DNA of 64,000 nt from Sycobia sp. Sy_11. Taxonomy: Eukaryota > Arthropoda > Insecta > Hymenoptera > Epichrysomallidae. A model generated the notes under the pieces. It did no database searches. It was not told the DNA's origin and saw only the letters and a list, made by a program, of their open reading frames with translations. A program made the position numbers and the translations under genes. The DNA lies in assembly GCA_018907035.1 (NCBI GenBank), contig JACCIC010000002.1:1-64000 (forward strand), read 5' to 3'. Positions 60,246-64,000 of the stretch are shown here, in pieces. Within the stretch, counting starts at the first letter, position 1. The number at the start of each line of letters is the position of its first letter.

Positions 60246-60298
60246 TTCTTCTTCTTCTTCTTCTTCTTCTCTTCTTCTTTTTCTTCTTCTTCTTTTTT
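60246..60298. repeat. (TTC)n trinucleotide microsatellite
   Basis: About 15 CTT units with a few interruptions and T expansions. It forms a long pyrimidine tract, but no AG follows closely. Confidence 0.9.
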
Positions 60299-61880
60299 TG
60301 AATAATGTCTCCGAAAGTTGTAACGGAGTAACGGTGACTTAAAGTCGATTTTCCAAGCACCTAATCTACAAGTCCATAAACCGATGTGCCTTTGACGCCT
60401 GAGCCAATAGAGCTCCGCTCTCGAAAATGTTTATTATAATATTATACGAGCCACTGCTTGTTCAAATTATCGGGGCCGGTATTTAAAATTTTTACGCAGA
60501 CCATTGTTGACCGGTTTGCAACGGCAAGATATATCGCGGGAAGTAAATTCTCCCGTTGCGCCTTGTTAATTTTCAACTTGACATTCGATTAGAATGTTAA
60601 GTCCGGGCCTGCGAGTTTTACGTCACGAAGGACTAATAGGAGTATGGGACTTTTATCTCTCATGATATATTCGGCGTAACGTTTTGGAGAAATTATAACA
60701 TTATCTATAAGAAACACGGCACACCAGAATATGTTAGACCGTATAGATAATTTATAAATAAAATTATAATCTCGGTCAACCTACATTCAGTCGTTAAGTG
60801 AATTTGGTTCAGAACAAATTTAACAAGCAGCTGCAAAGTATGAGGTCTTTAAAATTTTAAGATCTGACACTTTCCTAATCCCAAGATTTGCCACATTATG
60901 ACGTACAGTGAGTACTTTTACTCTGATTCTCGGCACATTTCTAATTTTGTCACCAGATATAAGGGAGGAACAGAATGTTGTAAAAAAAAAGTTATAATGA
61001 ATCCACAATGTTCGCGAATGTATTGTTTCCTTTGTTAAATTAAAATAAACATAGGGTAATAGCTAATTGCTCAATCCGCTTCAAATCCAGAATTCAAATA
61101 CAATCACTTTCGATAATAAAATTATGGGTGTGTTATATAGACACTTAAAAATTTTTTTGTGATATACAGTTTCATTCAAAAGCTGTAGATGGAGATCGAA
61201 GCTAAAGATCGAGATAAAAATTCATGTACATTTACTGAATTATTAAAATTCTAGCCATTTGGTCTTTCCATTCTTAGATCGAAAAGATAGGCTACCGGAT
61301 GTTGGAATAAACAGATAATATTCTCCAGATAGAATATTCTGTTACCGCATATGTCTGAATTTTCTTGAGGCACTGTACAAGAAAACACACCACTATGTGC
61401 CATTACTAAGTAATTAATCGGACACTTTTTTGACAGCCTGAATTAAATTGTCATATACACATGTAATTTATGCCAGTAGAGATTTCATAAAAATTAATTA
61501 CACCTAATTTTATGTCAGTTCTCGTGAAAAATTTTCGCTATGACGTAGAGGCGCAACCGAGAGCGGTGGCGCAACGGAAGTAAAATTCCCAAGGATCTCG
61601 GCCGGAAATGGCATCAATAAATATCAGCGTTAAATTTCCGCAGTAACAGTTGACGATAATGTCTGGACGGCTCTTAGGCTCCCTCGCAAAATAGGGAGCT
61701 GCAGTGTAATTACGAGACTGATAGTGTAAATACCGACGACTCTCTCGTCCTGTTGTTTTTTTTACGCGCGACCGTATGCACGAATCTACGACAAAACTAA
61801 AAGAACCCGCGTACAGTTCGATGCGTTGAAGCGTATCTCAAGTGCATATACATACATACAACCGTGATATATCTAGACTC
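60299..61880. other. AT-rich unique DNA
   Basis: Stops throughout. Nothing recognised. Confidence 0.55.
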
Positions 61881-63277
61881 GCAGAGACGAGGCGCCAAGA
61901 TTTCGGACGACGCGGAGCCGGCAATTTTTCGCAACCCCCCCCCCCCTCCCCACAACCATCATCACTGAGCCGAGCGGCGCGCCGATGCCGATCGATCTCC
62001 ATCGATCGCGCCGGCGCGAGCATAATCCAGGCGCGTATGGACGCGGCCTATCTCCCCTACCCTCCTCGCCCTCGGGCTGTTTTTGCCGACGCGAGCGCCA
62101 CGGCGCGCCCCGACAATTAGGATAATCGCTCGGAATCACTGCAGCACTTCGGGTAATTGATGCGCTTGTTTTTCGCGCAGTTGGACGCCTCGAGGCGATA
62201 GGGGGAGGACGAGGGGGAGAGAGAGTTCCGGGGATATCGGATATTCGACGTGGGACTTATCTTTGATATCTTGGCGCCGAGCATCCTGCATTTGTGTCTC
62301 TCGGTATTCAAAAGATAACGATATTGCCTTAATCCCGTGTCTTGGGTAACAAAGAAAATAGTGGATCGTTACTCGTGGAATAGCTATATTTGGAGATTGG
62401 TAAGAGCTGTCCGAGGAAAATCGCCAGATTCATCGGAGCAGCAGTCGGTAAATCTGCAGAAGCTGGATCCTACATATTTATATAGAGTATAAATAATATC
62501 TCCTCCATCGGTTCGCATCGTGCGCGACTGTCGGGCAATCGATTGACACGATTACAGAGTACTGTTTTAAAACTGTAAAACTGTGTTTTTCGCCGCTGGC
62601 CAATATTTTTGCGAGAGTCAAGACAAATATTATCGTTAATGTCGAAAATATGACACTCAACAAATGTTCTCGATTTGTGTTCGTTTAAATGCACGAAAGA
62701 CATTGTCCGATCCAAAATTAATGAACGTGTGCTGAATTTTTGACGAGTAATACTGTGGCAGACGGCGAAATAGCCATCTGTTATTTGCACGTGCATTATC
62801 TTATTTTAAACCTACAGTCTGTTTGAATTTTTACCTACTCATATCGCACTTATCAATCTTTGTAACTCTATTTGTATTATGTACTCGTACGTATTCACTG
62901 GGAATCAGATACAATTTCAATTTTATTCGAGGTCTGTGCGTAAACTTGCATGCTTTAAAGAAGAAAAAAAAAACAAAACTCGCAACCCGCTTTATCGTCT
63001 AATTTGGCGTTAAATCTTATTCCCCGTCCATCCCATGACTATACGGGCGAATAAGTCACCTGGCTCGTCGAGTGCCAGCAAAAGCCGGGGGGAAATGTTT
63101 CGGGCAATTTGTATATATGCAGCGAGAACGGCGAGGGCCTCGCGTGCGCGTAAACGATTTGGCATGTGTAAAGGTTCGCGGGGGCGGGGCGGGGCGGGGG
63201 GGTGGGGGGTATATGGCTATCGAGAGAGACGAGATGGCGCTGGCGGCCCTTACCAAAGATTAACGGTGAGTGATTCG

Positions 63278-63278
<1 letters not shown>
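61881..63278. other. CpG-rich patches in AT-rich DNA
   Basis: 61,880-62,250 is CpG-rich with a C run (61,937-61,946). 62,300-63,000 is AT-rich. 63,020-63,260 is CpG- and G-rich. Open frames overlap on both strands and have no domains. TTAACG|GTGAGTG (63,265-63,271) is a donor-like site without a supported exon. Confidence 0.4.
63180..63209 (+). other. G-quadruplex motif
   Basis: Six runs of four or more G separated by single-base loops (C or T). It far exceeds the minimal four-tract criterion, so a very stable parallel G-quadruplex is predicted on the + strand. Confidence 0.8.

Positions 63279-63334
<56 letters not shown>
63279..63334. repeat. (AT)n microsatellite
   Basis: About 27 AT units, 70 bp after the G-quadruplex motif. 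Confidence 0.95.
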
Positions 63335-63336
<2 letters not shown>

Positions 63337-63356
63337 ATATACAATTCACGAACAAA

Positions 63357-63358
<2 letters not shown>

Positions 63359-63388
<30 letters not shown>
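63359..63388. repeat. (CT)n microsatellite
   Basis: About 15 CT units. Confidence 0.95.
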
Positions 63389-63392
<4 letters not shown>

Positions 63393-64000
63393 CCGTGGGA
63401 TTGTTTTGAGCGTTCAATGCTTCTTCGTGTATAAATGCGCGCCCAAAGCTTGGGAGGGGGTCAAAGAACATCGCAATTGGCCGAGCTCCAGTTTCCACGT
63501 CGGTATTAGTACGCGCCGGGTGAAAAAGCGAGCTCGACCGTCGCGGGTTTATCGCCGGAGCTATATAATATGGAGAACTTCCAAAAGTTCGCCGACGCCT
63601 TTTTCTTTATCTCCTTTCATTTTTTTTTTTTGTCGTACGCTCCGTGCCGCCATGCGTCAGTCGCGCGTCCGCGTTTTTCACCGTGCGACTCCAGCGGGCG
63701 AGTGGGACCGGGGTGGGGCTGACGGATTTTGGTAAAACAAAATGTAGACCGGAGACGCTTCGGGTGGGGCGTAAAATTTTTTTCTCTCGCCACTCTTTCT
63801 TTCTTTGCACTCGAGCCTGCGTAAAATATTGTACCGATTTTTTTTTACTGCGCGTATAACCGAGCATGAACGTATTTTGTTAACGAATCCGCGAGAAGTT
63901 GGATTTCGTGCTTTCGTGCAGTGTGTATAAAAAAAAATAAAATAAAAACAAAACAGTAACGAAACAAAATCGATACTGGTGCGAATTTTAATTAAAGGAT
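63389..64000. other. Mixed non-coding DNA to the right edge
   Basis: Moderately CpG-rich with T and A runs. Open frames on both strands at 63,400-63,870 overlap and have no domains. Confidence 0.45.

Overview
The window looks like nuclear DNA of an insect, most likely a hymenopteran such as an ant or wasp. This is inferred from base-composition mosaicism (AT-rich unique stretches alternating with CpG-rich islands), a very high load of dinucleotide microsatellites of the (AT)n, (GA)n and (CA)n types, and a mariner fossil. I found no rRNA, tRNA, bacterial-type gene, CRISPR array or telomeric repeat. I recognise no intact protein-coding gene. Almost all open frames are short, or are translations of simple repeats (poly-SL, poly-RE, poly-IY), or sit in GC-rich islands where stops are rare on both strands.

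The main signal is a pair of near-ideal recursive splice sites on the + strand, at 15,093/15,094 and 37,664/37,665. Both carry the same 17-mer (tctgtttcaggtacgta), in which a 3' splice site abuts a 5' splice site with no exon between. Such ratchet points are known from very long introns of insect genes. They suggest that much of this window is the interior of one giant intron of a + strand gene whose main exons lie outside, with perhaps a few small or alternative exons inside. The best internal exon candidates are a 33-nt microexon (51,587-51,619) and a possible alternative first exon. The latter would start at a TATA/initiator pair (TATAAAG at 21,124, TCAGTC at 21,153), end at a CAG|GTAAGA donor (21,836), and join an acceptor with a 17-T tract and a Kozak-like ATG at 23,152.

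Layout: 1-345 is a C-rich, G-poor probable contig edge. 346-7,000 mixes GC-rich islands with GA/CT repeats. 7,000-13,500 holds AT-rich unique DNA, several long (AT)n arrays and one CpG island. 13,500-19,100 is repeat-dense and holds recursive site 1 and a possible hAT-like fossil. 19,100-26,300 holds the promoter/exon candidates and AT-rich unique DNA. 26,300-36,200 has the longest GA, CA and composite AT/CG/CA arrays. 36,200-47,300 holds recursive site 2, a decayed mariner (41,674-42,177) and a 193-codon open frame ending at a good donor. 47,300-58,000 has three (AT)n arrays in 440 bp, CpG islands and the microexon. 58,000-64,000 is AT-rich unique DNA ending in a CpG-rich stretch with a strong G-quadruplex motif.

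Everything beyond motif presence, open frames and repeat content is inference.
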